Origin: Nipponacmea schrenckii
Taxonomy: Eukaryota > Mollusca > Gastropoda > Lottiidae
Direction: 5' to 3'
DNA length: 64,000 bases
Assembly: GCA_030562195.1 (NCBI GenBank)
Contig: CM060199.1
Span: 35,856,338 to 35,920,337 of the forward strand
Positions within the stretch are counted from its first letter, which is position 1. Each line of letters begins with the position of its first letter. Of the stretch, positions 11,100 to 24,400 are shown in pieces. Made by a program: the position numbers and the translations under genes. A model generated the notes under the pieces. The model saw only the letters and a program-made list of their open reading frames with translations. It was not told the origin of the DNA and did no database searches.

Positions 11100-14000
11100 A
11101 TGGCAGTGTGGTTCTATGTGACAGCTTTATGTTTGCTGTGTATTGGTGGTCAAATAGTTTCATCAGAAACAACTACTGCTGTAAACCTTGAGACAACAGA
11201 TTCAGAACTTCACACTACGATCAATCCACAGTTAGATCTAGGAAACATATTTCAACTTCTTACATCTATGTTTGGTGGTAATAAAAACGGTTCGGTTGTG
11301 GATCTGGGACGTATATTTCAACAACTTATACCTATGATAAATGGAGCAAATAACGGTTCAACCATACAGTTTGGAGGCTTATTTCAGCAGCTGATGCCCT
11401 TGATTAGTGGTTACGGTGGAAATTTTGATATCTCAAATCTGATAAATGTGGTATCAAGTCAGATCCTTGATAAATGTTCTCAAGATAGTGTGGAACTACT
11501 GAAAGATCTTACAACATTCAAAATGTGGGCCTTACAGAGTAAGTACATGAGTAAATTATTAAACTTCATATGACATAAAAAACGTTGCATTTTTTAGAGA
11601 AATTTGATATTCCTACTTTTAGTATTATGAAATATTTGTGCCTTATATTTCAGTGGTGGACGCTAGTGGAAAACCATCTAGGAATTTATTACAAGGAAAC
11701 AATATATGGTTTGGTAGTTATGATGATTGTCTAAACATACACCATACAGTTCCTGGTAACACTGGACATGTTATAGATGGTGCTTATGCTAGAATAAATA
11801 TCAAGTTACCTCCTAATGTTACTGCAATGTTCAGTGCTGGAATGGGGGTAAATATGTTGTATACATTATTGTAGTATTCCTTAATGTTGACTTAGATTAG
11901 ACTATAGGGCATTAGATAATTAGAATGGAAGCACGTGAACGGTGCTTTTGCTTTTGAGCTCCAAGGTCCAGTAAGTTTAAAATCTATCGTAGTTTATTCA
12001 CATTTAAATAACAATTTATTATGATGTCTAACGATTTAAACACGGATACCGACAACTTATTAAAAACTCACAACAGCAAGCAACAAGTTATCCAGAAATA
12101 CATGCATCACTTAATAAATCTCTTTGGTTATAGATTTTAGGTGGATTATCCGTAGGCCTAAGATGGGATCTTTGTGTTCCTAAATCATGTTCCAGTGACC
12201 AGATTAAATCTGCATTAAATATCCGTAAGTTTAATTATTTACTTAAAATTTATTCAACTCCTTTAAACGGTAAAGGAAGCGTACACTCGATATATCTCCT
12301 GCATCACTTTCTATAGACACCTTACAATAGAATCGTCAAACAACTTACCAATTTCAGTCTACGTTATTAATGTATTTTTCAGAACAACTAAAATCCTTTG
12401 GATTATCAGTATCATCTGTTGATTTTGTTGGTCCTAAATCTATTGAAGGTGATACAGCAGCTTACGTATCTATGTGAGTACTCATAATTAACTCTGATTA
12501 TAATTCTCTTGTGATATTGGCATTGCTGTGTATACTAAGGTTTAACCCATTTATCTAAAAAATTTAAATAAATAAATTTCCCAAATCGAACAATAAAAAC
12601 TATATCAGCTATTCAAATGAGCTACCAACTCACATACCGAGTCGCAGAGTGGGTTTCTGAAGTGAACAAGCCCTTCATCGCTACCGACATCCGCTATTAT
12701 TTCATGAACCATGTTCCATTGCAGAGCAATTCTAGGATGTTTTGTATTGTTGTGTATCATTGGTACAATATGGGATTTAATACAAGACAAATTTACGATA
12801 AAATCGAAGGCTTCAAAATGTCCTCATGACTATGGTGGCTCAAAGCAAAATGGTGTCCATTTGAATAAAATAACTATTACTAGTGACAAAACACAATTTT
12901 GTAACGGCGGTGAATCGAATGAGAAACAAGGATTAGATAACCCGTCGTTTACCACAGTTGATCAGTTACAACCAAATGGTTCTCCACAATCGAATGGAAC
13001 TTCACAAACAAACGGTACTTTACAATTGAATGGTATATCACAACCAAATGGTACATCAAAATTGAATGGTATATCACAACCAAATGATTCTGCATCAAAT
13101 CCAAAACCACAAATATCAAGTACGTTTTGACGAAACTGTTTTAACTTGAAGATATTATTGGTTCTCAAGACTATCACAAGAACTTTTTTTAATTCTCTTA
13201 ATACGATAATGATAATGCAAATCACCTTTTAAAAATATTTTTGACACTGACAGATATAATGTAACGGTTATGTCCCCTTTTCAGCGTTATCTCGAATAGT
13301 CTTGTCTTTCTCTGCTCGTCAAAATGGTAGAAAATTATTAAACTGTTCTGCACCTCCTGGTTCTCTTGGTTGTTTAAATGGTATACGTGTATTAAGTATG
13401 GCTTGGGTAATACTTGGTCATTTTATTCTTGTTCTTATGAATCAAATTGGTAAGTATTAGCTTAAAATACAACAGAAAATCATCTACATATACTTAAATA
13501 TTGTAATGAAGTTTTACGAATTTGCAATTAACTGTGGGCTTTATTACATGTTCAATCAATGTATTTATTTCCAAACCTGTAGAGCTAACCGTATTTTGAA
13601 TTCATTCTGTTTTATCAATGCAGAAAATAAAAAGATGATATGGACCATGTCCAAGACTTTCTGGTTTCAAGTTATTCTTAACGGTACACTCTCAGTTGAT
13701 ACCTTCTTCTTCTTGAGGTCAGTACATCTTTTTTGGAATAAGTATTTCAAGAACATTGTGTTCACTCTATGAATGATAATAAACAGGAAATATTCTTATA
13801 TTTCAGTGGTTTGCTTGTGTCATATCTGTTTATAAGAGAAGTTAAGAAAATTGGAAAAATCTCATTAAAACAGATGGGTTTGTTTTACTTTCATCGATAT
13901 TGGAGGTGAGAACAAAATACCTGTCACTTGACTCAGTTGAGGAAGAGTTTGTCCTCTACCAAATGTAGACCTAGGTGCTGAAAATAATTGATTTAGAAAT

Positions 14001-17000
14001 TTATGGGAAAGACTTAAATCCCGATAGAGTATGTCTCTTTAGATTTATACTGCTATACAATGATACCATATGAACTAAATGCATCTAAATACAAGACAGT
14101 TCGTGCTACTTTTTTTTAGATTAACACCACTTTACATGATAGTAATAATGATATACACAAACTTATCAACCTATTTCAATGAAGGACCTATGGAAACTCC
14201 AGTTACACAAGGCGCCACTGAAAACTGTGTACATTATTGGTGGACAAATTTATTATACATAAATAACCTGTATAAATCTGGACAAAATGAAATGGTGAGA
14301 AAATTAACATATTTAGAATAGAAATAAAAATCGGAACGCATTAGGGATCGGATAGTTAGGCACCACGACATAAAAGCCGTTAGAAAACACTCGTCCTACG
14401 TCTGATATTTGTGATTAATATTGACTATTGGTTAAATAAGTATGTATCCCACAATGAATTTTTAAAAAGCGAGAATAAAATTACATTCGGATTTTTCAAA
14501 AAAGTGAGCAAGCGACGATTCCATTCTGTTTGGGAATAAAAGCATCTGGGAAATCAGCGCTAAAACATCCTTGGCGGGCGTATATTGTCTGTTCGTCCGT
14601 CCGTCCACAATTGCTCGTAAACACTCTAGAATGCACAATTCTTGACGGATTTTGATGTAGCTCTATGAGTGTTTATGGTCACGCAAGGATAAACCCTATT
14701 GGAAATCAACGAAATCGGAACAAATTTAGTATGATTTTTTGTCCTTGTTCTTGAAAGGCTCGTAAACATTCTACAATTTGCAATTATTGACATATTTTGA
14801 TGAAACTTGGTGTGAACGTGTGTTATACCTTAAGGATGAACCCTGTTGAAAATCAGCGAAAAATTTTAGTATGAGTTATTGCCCTTGTTCTTGAAAACGC
14901 GTTAAATTTTAGCTTGTAAACACTTCAAGGCACATACCTGACCGATTTTGACAAAACTTACTGAAATTGTTTAATATCACCTAAGGATGAACCCTATTGA
15001 AAATCAAAACTATTGAAATTTATTTAATAATATGAATTATTGCCACTGTTCTTTAAAATGCTTACGATTTTTGCATCGAAGACACTCAAGTCACCTATTT
15101 TGACGAAACCTGACATATTATGTAATCAACTAAGGGTGAACCCTATTGACAATCAGATAAATCGAAAAATATTTAGTATAAGTTATTGCCCTTGTTATTA
15201 AAAACGCGTCAAAATTTTAGCTTGAAAACCGCCTAGAGGGCGCAATGCTTTACAGATTTTGACAGATCTTGCTGAAATTGTTTTAATAATCATCCAAGGC
15301 CAAGGATGAACCCTTTTGAAAAAAGGAAATATCACAAAATATTTATCCTTACGGATTTTGATGAATTTTGTTGAAATTGTTTGTTATCACCCAAGAGTAA
15401 ACCCTTTTAATTAATAATCTAAAATACTGAAAATTATTTAATGAGATATTGACTCGTTATTAGGTATAATTCTTGACAGATTTTAATGAAACATTCATCA
15501 ACCTAAAAAAAAAGTTTATTATTGAAGGTTGAATATTTCATTTTTTATTCAAATCAATGCTAATATATTAATATTTGTATTTAGTGTATGTCATGGAGTT
15601 GGTATTTAGCCAATGATATGCAGTTCTATATAGTTAGTCCTTTGGCTATTGTTCCCCTAGCTCTTGGGTAAGGTCTCCTTTTTCTCAATCCACTCTTCTA
15701 GATATCTAAATATACGCTAAGTTTCCAATCAATTAAGGTTTGATTATTTTAAGTCAATCTACTGACTGTCTGTTTTGTTTAAAATAATAATGTTCATGGG
15801 TTCTTCGGCGCGAACAGTATAGTATAATGATGTATAACAGAAGAAAATAAGAAAAATGTCTTGTAATCTGGATTGTGTTCCATTGTCGCCTAGCATGTTG
15901 TGTAACGATCGATTGATAACTTCCAGATATCATGTCATTGGATTGTTGGTAATATTTGGTATGATTGCTGGACACATTATAGCTAGTGGTTATGTTGGAT
16001 GGGATATTGGTAACCCTGGTCTGTTTACGTGAGTTCTCAATTATTCAATAACGGAAGTGGGTCGTCTTGTCAATTGTCAATTTTGTAATTATGATAAATA
16101 TTATAATATACATTATATATATAATGTGTAAGAATAGGAAGACCATAGGTTTTTTGAACAATATTCAGCTTGGAGTTTCGGGCTTCAATTTTCTCGAAAA
16201 CTTTTATGTATTTTTCAGAGCCAATGCTGGACGCTTTTTTAATGAATTGTACATTAAACCATATGTAAGAATGGGGGTATATGCTATTGGCTTATTATTG
16301 GGTTATATTATCAACAGAACAAAAGGCAAACTACATATTCCTGGGGTTCGTTATTCTTTTATTAATTTGTCAAATTAGGTATTATTGTTTTGTGTATGTT
16401 GTATGTATGAACATATAAGCAACCGTGAAAGAAGTAGTGAATTGTCGCGAGATCAATTTGACAATATCACTGTCTCTCTCTTACAAATTAATATACATTA
16501 ATTAACCTAATGACATAAAATGTTTAAAATATCCTCACTAGCAAGGGGATTCTAGTTTATATTATAGTATTGTTTGCGAGAAAAATAGTAACAGGTACTT
16601 ATGATCGGTCCAATATTGCTGTATTGATATATTATAGGTTGTATTATTTGTGGGAATACTAGTAGCTTGTACTGCAGGTTTATTAGTAAACTATCTAACC
16701 TATTATCAGACTATTATTATATTAATATCATTATAGGTAGTATTATTTGTGGGAACATTAGTAGCATGTACTGCAGGTTTATTAGTAAACTACCTAACTT
16801 ATGATCAGTTTATTGGAGATCACACACCATGGGAATCTGATTCAAATATCGCATTTCAAACATTATTTAGACCAGTTTGGGCTCTAGCAATGTTCTGGCT
16901 AGTATTTGTTTGTGTACATGGATACGGTGGTAAGTTCTTCCAAACGATCTTATTAACCATTTTTTTTATCCTAGAGCTTCACATTGACCTGCATAGATAG

Positions 17001-17478
17001 TTAGGTCACTGAGCATGAATACATGTATCTTCAGAGGATGAATTTAGAGACTTCGAATAACGTCAAGCTGTAATGAACCCAATATCGTCTGTAAAAAAAT
17101 ATTTAACATTCTAATTAAATAATACCTTTATTTCAGGTTTTGTGAATACAATATTATCATGGGAAGCCTGGATACCACTGTCTAGATTAACATATGCAGC
17201 TTATTTAATTCACTTGATTGTAATGACATCCTTTAGTGAAAATATGAGAGGATATGGATATATAACAGGTTTTTATATTGTAAGTAGTATTGTTACAAAC
17301 GTCTATATGTTTACGAAAGTAAAACTCGTACACATCAATTTATATATCACCATTTTGTATATTTCAGATAAACAACTATATTGGTATATTTGCTATAACT
17401 TATGCTGCTAGTTTTATTATCTCCGTAGTAGTTGAAGCACCATTCTTAGCTCTAGAGAAAGTTATGTTTAAACGATGA
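11100..17478 (+). CDS. nrf-6-like: NRF-6-like acyltransferase-3 membrane protein, gene B
   Basis: Fifteen coding exons: 11100-11538, 11654-11847, 12134-12224, 12383-12473, 12725-13119, 13285-13449, 13624-13717, 13807-13905, 14120-14294, 15585-15667, 15927-16028, 16219-16345, 16737-16929, 17137-17279, 17368-17478. They total 2502 nt, or 833 aa. The signal peptide is MAVWFYVTALCLLCIGG. Exon 1 then holds three ~22-residue repeats of the LGRIFQQLIPMINGANNGS type. Residues ~130-270 form the NRF domain (DKC, DDC, LCVPKSC). Exon 5 has the first helix (GCFVLLCIIGTIW) and a loop of NG-rich repeats. Exons 6-15 form the acyltransferase-3 domain (VLSMAWVILGH, TPLYM, SVDTFFFLSG). Exon 3 uses the acceptor ending at 12133, because the AG seven bases later would bring in a stop. 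The exon 12 donor is weak (GTTCGT). Closest to C. Confidence 0.92.
14580..15480. repeat. Degenerate ~150-bp tandem repeat in intron 9 of gene B
   Basis: At least five diverged units share the phrase GGATGAACCCTATTGAAAATC, starting near 14687, 14833, 14983, 15133 and 15303. Further shared phrases are TTGCCCTTGTTCTTGAAAA and GACGGATTTTGATGAAA. The array opens with GTTCGTCCGTCCGTCCACAA. It accounts for intron 9 being about 1.3 kb here and only 276 bp in gene C, so it was inserted or expanded after the B-C split. This style of repeat is familiar from mollusc introns (recollection, not a search). Confidence 0.75.
16563..16736 (+). repeat. Exon-13 fragment array with decoy acceptor, gene B
   Basis: One intact unit begins after the acceptor at 16637 (ATATTATAG) and runs exactly 99 nt to the true exon 13 start at 16737. 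A worn unit occupies about 16563-16637. Read in the phase used by exon 13, the intact unit gives 32 sense codons and then TAG. That TAG is the last three bases of the true splice acceptor. Confidence 0.9.
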
Positions 17479-18404
17479 TTGGATGGATGATGGAAGCCTG
17501 ATAAATAAAGTAGAATTTACTGCTATAAGTAGCAATATCTGTGATATGATTAGTTCTTAATTATTAACAATGTTATTTTTGTAATTAAATTTTTTGATGG
17601 TGTGTTGATAGTTCATCTTATGCTATTATAGTAGGCCCAAATAACCTGAAACCGCAAATTTGGGCATATTCAACTTCATCTTTCCTACTGTCCTCATATG
17701 GAAATTCATTTCCACTTCAACTTAACAATTAATGTATAAAAAGGAGGCATGTCTGATGAAAATGAAAAATATTTTCTATTCTATTGTCTCATATAAACAG
17801 CCATTGCCACTGTCTTCATAATTGATGTATGAAAAAGACACGTGTCTGACGTAATAGAAAAAATACTTCACGAAAGAAAATGCATGAAGCCAAACCAACT
17901 TCCAGAATAACAGATTCGAATACATCAAAAACACTTAAACCAACTAGCTCCTCAATCAGAATTACGTCTCATGAAGCGCTAACACAAACGTCGATGCGTA
18001 AAACGTGCCACCGTCAGAATAACACTATTCCATGCACAGACGCATCACTCCATTGCTTCCAAACACCTTAATATGTCTACATGTCTTGGTTGAAGAGAGC
18101 AAACATAAAGTATTATGTAATTTAATACAAAATGTCCGGGTCGCCAAAATTGTTCCTGATTTTTGGTCTCAGATATTACTAAGTGGAGTTATTCAAAAGT
18201 AAGCATAGATAATCAATTATCATAGCTGATAATATATTTATGATTGTTAATGACAAATGACATTTAGAGAGATAACTTATACTCTAAATAAATATTGATA
18301 AAAAGGGGTTTGCTAGACCCTTTTATCAGCTTAAATTGTGGGTTTCGGATAATAAAATATTTCACAACCATTTTTTAGTAACTTTGATACTACTGAACCA
18401 GAAA
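17479..18404. other. Spacer between genes B and C
   Basis: The first ~240 bp align with the 3' flank of gene C (24754-25040), so the duplicated block includes flanking DNA. Two ~98-bp related segments sit around 17728-17780 and 17822-17875 (TTAATGTATAAAAAGGAGGC and TTGATGTATGAAAAAGACAC). A promoter block with AAAAAGGGGTTTGCTAGACC and CTTTTATCAG lies at 18299-18330, about 80-100 nt ahead of the gene C start codon. The 63-codon open frame at 17880 shows no features of a protein. Confidence 0.6.
17504..17509 (+). terminator. Polyadenylation signal AATAAA, gene B
   Basis: AATAAA lies 26 nt after the stop codon, and the same context is conserved after gene C. It is the first canonical signal downstream. 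The resulting 3' UTR would be very short. Confidence 0.55.
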
Positions 18405-21400
18405 ATGGCAGTGTGGTTCTATGTGACAGCTTTATGTTTGCTGTGTATTGGTGGTCAAATAGTTTCATCAGAAACAACTACTGCTGTAAACCTTGAGACA
18501 ACAGATTCAGAACTTCACACTACGATCAATCCACAGTTAGATCTAGGAAACATATTTCAACTTCTTACATCTATGTTTGATGGTTATAAAAACGGTTCGG
18601 TTGTGGATCTGGGACGTATATTTCAACAACTTATACCTATGATAAATGGAGCAAATAACGAAAATTTTGATATCTCAAATCTGATTAATGTGTTATCAAG
18701 TCAAATCCACGATAAATGTTCTCAAGATAGTGTGGAACTACTGAAAGATCTTACAACATTCAAAATGTGGGCCTTACAGAGTAAGTACACGAGTAAGTTA
18801 TTAAACTTCATATGACATAAAACGTAGCAACGTAGAGAAATTTGATATTCCTACTTTTAGTCTTCGTACCTTATATTTCAGTGATTGACGCTAGTGGAAA
18901 ACCATCTAGAAATTTATTGCAAGGAAACAATATATGGTTTGGTAGTTATGATGATTGTCTAAAAATACACCATACAGTTCCTGGTAACAATGGTCATGTT
19001 ATAGATGGTGCTTATGCTAGAATATATATTAAGTTACCTCCTAATGTTACTGCAATGTTCAGTGCTGGAATGGGGGTAATTATGTTGTATACATTTTTGT
19101 AGTATTTTCCTTTATATTAACTAAGAGTAAATTATAGGGCATTAGAGAATTAGAATGGAAGTACGTTAAACGATGACTCTTTGTGAACGGTGCTTTTGCC
19201 GAGGTCCTTTTGATTTTGAATCTATTTGAATTTATCGTAGTTTTTTCAAATAATTAAATTAACAATGGTTGGATCCATCATCATGTGTAAAGATTTAAAC
19301 ACCGATACCGTTTGACGATTAAACTTGCCAACCCGACAACTTACTAAAGAACACACCAATAAGGCACAAGGTATCCAGAAATACGTGCATCACTTAATTA
19401 ATCTCTTTGGTCATAGATTTTAGGTGGATCATCTGGCGACCTAAGATGGGATTTTTGTGTTCCCAAATCATGTTCCAGTGACCAGATTAAATCTGCATTA
19501 AATATCCGTAAGTTTTCATTATTAACTTAAAATTTATTCAACTCCTTTAAATGATAAGTGAAGCATACACTCGATATATCTCCTGCATCACTTTCTATAG
19601 ACACCTTACAATAAAATCTTCAAACAACTTACCAATTTCAGTCTACGTTATTAATGTATTTTTCAGAACAACTAAAATCTTTTGGATTATCAGTATCATC
19701 TGTTGATTTTGTTGGTCCTAAATCTATTGAAGGTGATACAGCAGCTTACGTATCTCTGTGAGTACTCATAATTAACTTTGAATATAATTCTTCAGTGATA
19801 TTGGCATTGATGTGTATAATAAGGCTTAACCTATTTATGTAAATCCAAAATCAAATAATATAAACTATGTCGACTGTCCAAATGAACTACCAATTTCCAT
19901 ACCGAGTCGCAGAATGGTATTAAGGGTTTCTTTACTGAACAAGCCCTATTTCGTGAACCTTGTTTCATTGCAGAGCATGTCTAGGATGTTTTGTATTGTT
20001 GTGTATCATCGGTACAATATGGGATGTAATACAAGACAAATTTACGATAATATCGAAGGCTTCGGAATGTTCTAATGACAATGGTGGCTCAAAGCAAAAT
20101 GGTGTCCATTTGAATGAAATTACTATTACTAGTGACAAAACACAAATTGGTAACGGCAGTGAATCGAACGAGAAACAAGGATTAGATAACCCTTCCTTTA
20201 CCAAAGTTGATCCGTTACATCTAACTGGTTCCCCGCAAGTGAATTGTATATCACAATCGAATAGTATATCACAACCAAACGCATGTGAAGCAAATTCTGC
20301 ATCGAATCCAAAACCACAAATATCAAGTATGCTTTGACGAAACTGTTATAACTTTTTCGAAGAGATAATTTGTTCCCAAAACTATTACAATAACTGTTGT
20401 GTTTATAATTCTCTACATACGATAATGATAATGCAAATGATATTTCAAAAATATTTATGGCATTTATAGATTTAATGTAACGGTTATGTTCCCTTTTCAG
20501 TGTTATCTCGAATATTCCTGGTTTTCTCTGTTCGTCAAAATGGTAGAAAATTATTAAACTGTTCTTCACCTCCTGGTTCTCTTGGTTGTTTACATGGTAT
20601 ACGTGTATTAAGTATGGCTTGGGTAATACTTGGTCATTTTATTCTTGTTCTTATGAATCAGACTGGTAAGAATTAGCTCATAAAACATAGGTTACATTTC
20701 AATGTAGTTTCGAGCAGTGAAGAAGTTTTAGAAATCATCTACTCCAATATTAAAAAGGAGTTTTACGAATTTGCAATTAACTCTCAGATTTATTAAATGT
20801 TCTATAATTTTTTATTTATTTCCAAACCAGTAGTATACACAGAGCTAACCGTATATCGAATTCATTCTGTTTTATCAATACAGAAAATAAAAAGATGATA
20901 TGGACCATGTCCAAGACTTTCTGGTTTCAAGTTATTCTTAATGGTACACTCTCAGTTGATACCTTCTTCTTCTTGAGGTCAGTACATCTTTTTTGGAATA
21001 AGTATTTCAAGAACATTGTGTTCACTCTATGGATGATAATAAACATGAAATATTCTTATATTTCAGTGGTTTGCTAGTGTCATATCTGTTTATAAGAGAA
21101 GTTAAGAAAATCGGAAAAATCTCATTAAAACAGATGGGTTTGTTTTACTTTCATCGATATTGGAGGTGAGGATCGAAATATCTGTCATTTCACTTTGGTT
21201 GAGGGAGAGTTTGTCTTCTACCAAATATAGTTCTAGAGTGTTCAAAATAATTGACTTAGAAATTTAAAGGAAAGACTTCAATCCCGATAGTGTATGTCTT
21301 TTTATAATAATAATAAAAAACTCTTAATTTAACATGGGTCAGAATCAGGCCCAATACACAAGGACATGGTCCTGTTTAACATTTAGCCCGTGTGGCAATA

Positions 21401-24400
21401 CATTGTGAAAAAAAAATACACAATATTTCAATATACAATTCGTCTAAAAATTCACAAGTAAAAGTGCATTAAATGGACAGATCTATGTATAATTTATTAT
21501 TTCATTTAGATTGACACTGCTATACACAATATCATATGAACTAAATGCATCTAAATACAACACAGTCTGTGCTACTTTTTTTTTATAGATTAACACCACT
21601 TTACATGATAGTAATAATGATACACACAAATATATCAACCTATTTTAATGAAGGACCTATGGACACTCCAGATAGACAAGGCTCCACTGAAAATTGTGTA
21701 CATAATTGGTGGACAAATTTATTATACATAAATAACCTGTATAAATCTGGACAAAATGAATCTGTAAGAATATTAACATGTATTTAATTGACAAGGAATA
21801 ATGATATAAGTTTATATTGTTATTATAGGTACCTGTGTGCTAGTTAACAGCAGAAATGAAACCCCGGAACTCATGACGGCTCTGACAGTTAAGCACCGCG
21901 GTTCTTATAGCTAAAGGTTAAAATTAATTCCACCTCAATTAATCGTTTAAATTTTGATAATTTTAGTTATAAAGTTATACGTGAATGTTTTATCGTTTGC
22001 TTGTCAAACATATCGAAAAATAGCAATATTTCTTTTTAGTGTATGTCATGGAGTTGGTATTTAGCCAATGATATGCAGTTCTATATAGTCAGTCCTTTGG
22101 CTATTGTTCCTCTAGCTCTTGGGTAAGGTCTTTGTTTACTAAATTCACTTTTCCAGGTATCTCTAAATATACGCTAAGTTGTCAATCAATTAAGGTTTGA
22201 TGACATGAACAGTATAGAATAATTATGTATAACAGAAGAAAATAAGAAAAAATCCCGTAATCTGGATTGTGTTTCATTGTCGCTTAGCATGTTATTTAAG
22301 TATCTAGTGGGTAATTTCCAGATATCATGTCATTGGATTGTTGGTAATATTTGGTATGATTGCTGGACACATTATAGCTGGTGGATATATTGCATGGGAT
22401 ATTGGTGACCCTCGTCTGTTTACGTGAGTTCTCAATAATTCAATAACCGACATGGGTGTCTTGTCAATTGGCTTTTGTAATTATGTTTCAATATGGACAG
22501 CATCACATGCTAGAATATTTTTGGATGGAATATAATAAATGTGTAAGAATAGAGAGACTATAGGTTTTTTGAACAATATTCAGCTTGAAGTTTCGGGCTT
22601 CAATTTTCACTTTTTCGATAACTTTTATGTATTTTTTTCAGAGCCAATGCTAGACGCTATTATAACGAATTGTACATTAAACCATATGTAAGAATGGGGG
22701 TATATGCTATTGGCTTATTATTGGGTTACATTATCAACAGAACAAAGGGCAAACTACATATTCCTGGGGTTCGTTATTCTTTGATTAATTTGTTAATTGT
22801 GTATGATGTATGTACGAAACTATAATCGATTAAATAACAGCCATGAAAGTAGTAGAGAATTGAAGCAAGATCAAATTGACAAAATCACTCTTCCTCTCTT
22901 CTAGTTAATATGAATAATAAACTGACATAAAATATTTGAAATATCCCCACTAGCTGATGGAATCTAGTTTATATTCTAGATAGTATTGTTTGTGAGAACA
23001 TTAGTAACAGGTACTTATGATCGGTCCAATATTGCTCTATGGATATATTATAGGTTGTATTGTTTTTGGGAACACTAGTAGCAGTTACTGCAGGTTTATT
23101 AGTAAACTAACTAACCTATTATCAGACTATTATTATATTAATAACATTATAGGTGGTATTGTTTGTAGGACCACTAGGGTAGCATGTACTGTAGGTTTAT
23201 TAGTAAGCTACCTAACCTATGATCAGACTATTATTATATTAATATCATTATAGGTAGTATTGTTTGTGGGAACACTAGTAGCATGTACTGCAGGTTTATT
23301 AGTAAACTATCTAACCTATTATCAGACTATTGTTATATTAATATCATTATAGGTAGTATTGTTTGTGGGAACATTAGTAGCATGTACTGCAGGTTTATTA
23401 GTAAACTACCTAACCTATGATCAGTTTATCGGAGATCATACACCATGGGGATCTGATTCAAATATCGCCTTTCAAACATTATTTAGACCAGTTTGGTCTC
23501 TTGTACTGTTCTGGCTAGTATTTGTTTGTGTACATGGATATGGTGGTGAGTTCTTCCACACAATCTTATTAACTATAATTTATATCCTTGAGCTTCACAT
23601 TGACCTGCACAGATAGTTAGGTCACTGAGCATGACTACATGTATCTTCAGAGGATGCATTTAGAGACCTCGAATAACGTCAAGCTTCAAAGATGTAATGA
23701 ACACCCAATATCGTCTCTAAAAAAATCTGAATTGTCCACGTAATACAATATTATTCTATATCCAAGCTTTCAATGAAAGGTGATTAAGTAGAGCTTCATA
23801 AAGGATTATTCATTATATCTCTGGTGTCTGTATGCCTTTCTCTACTCTCGGGTTTTAAGTAAGATAAGTAAGATATTATAGAATAGATATAGTAGAAATG
23901 GCCCATGAAATACCCATACACCCATCCAAAATACAAAACTGACTGAAAAGTAGGTGTGTGAAAATCTAACATTCTAATTAAATAATACCTTTATTTCAGG
24001 TTTTGTGAATACAATATTATCATGGGAAGCCTGGATACCACTGTCTAGATTAACATATGCAGCTTATTTAATTCACTTGATTGTAATGACATCCTTTAGT
24101 GAAAATATGAGAGGATATGGATATATAACAGGTTTTTATATTGTAAGTAGTATTGTTACAAACGTCTACAATTAAACTCGTGCACATAAAAAAGGAAAAA
24201 CTTGATGATGTGATATTTAAATAATTAAACTTTTAGACGTAGATTGAACATTTGATAAATATTATGTATGTACTACCTCTCTTTAATTTTGCATGATAAA
24301 GAATCCTGTAACGTTGCTAAAAATTAAAGAGAAGAGATTTGTTTTAGCGGGTTTATCTATCTTATTTTATAAATGCTTATTAATGTACATGAAAGTATAT

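Noticed and set aside
12141..12224. Exon 3 of gene B starting after the second AG (TTTTAG at 12140)
   Set aside because: That choice puts a TAG stop in frame after four codons. The AG at 12132-12133 keeps the frame and matches the exon length in A, C and D.
12962..13225. Minus-strand frame rich in PF.C.VPF repeats opposite exon 5 of gene B
   Set aside because: Shadow of the NG-rich repeat on the coding strand.
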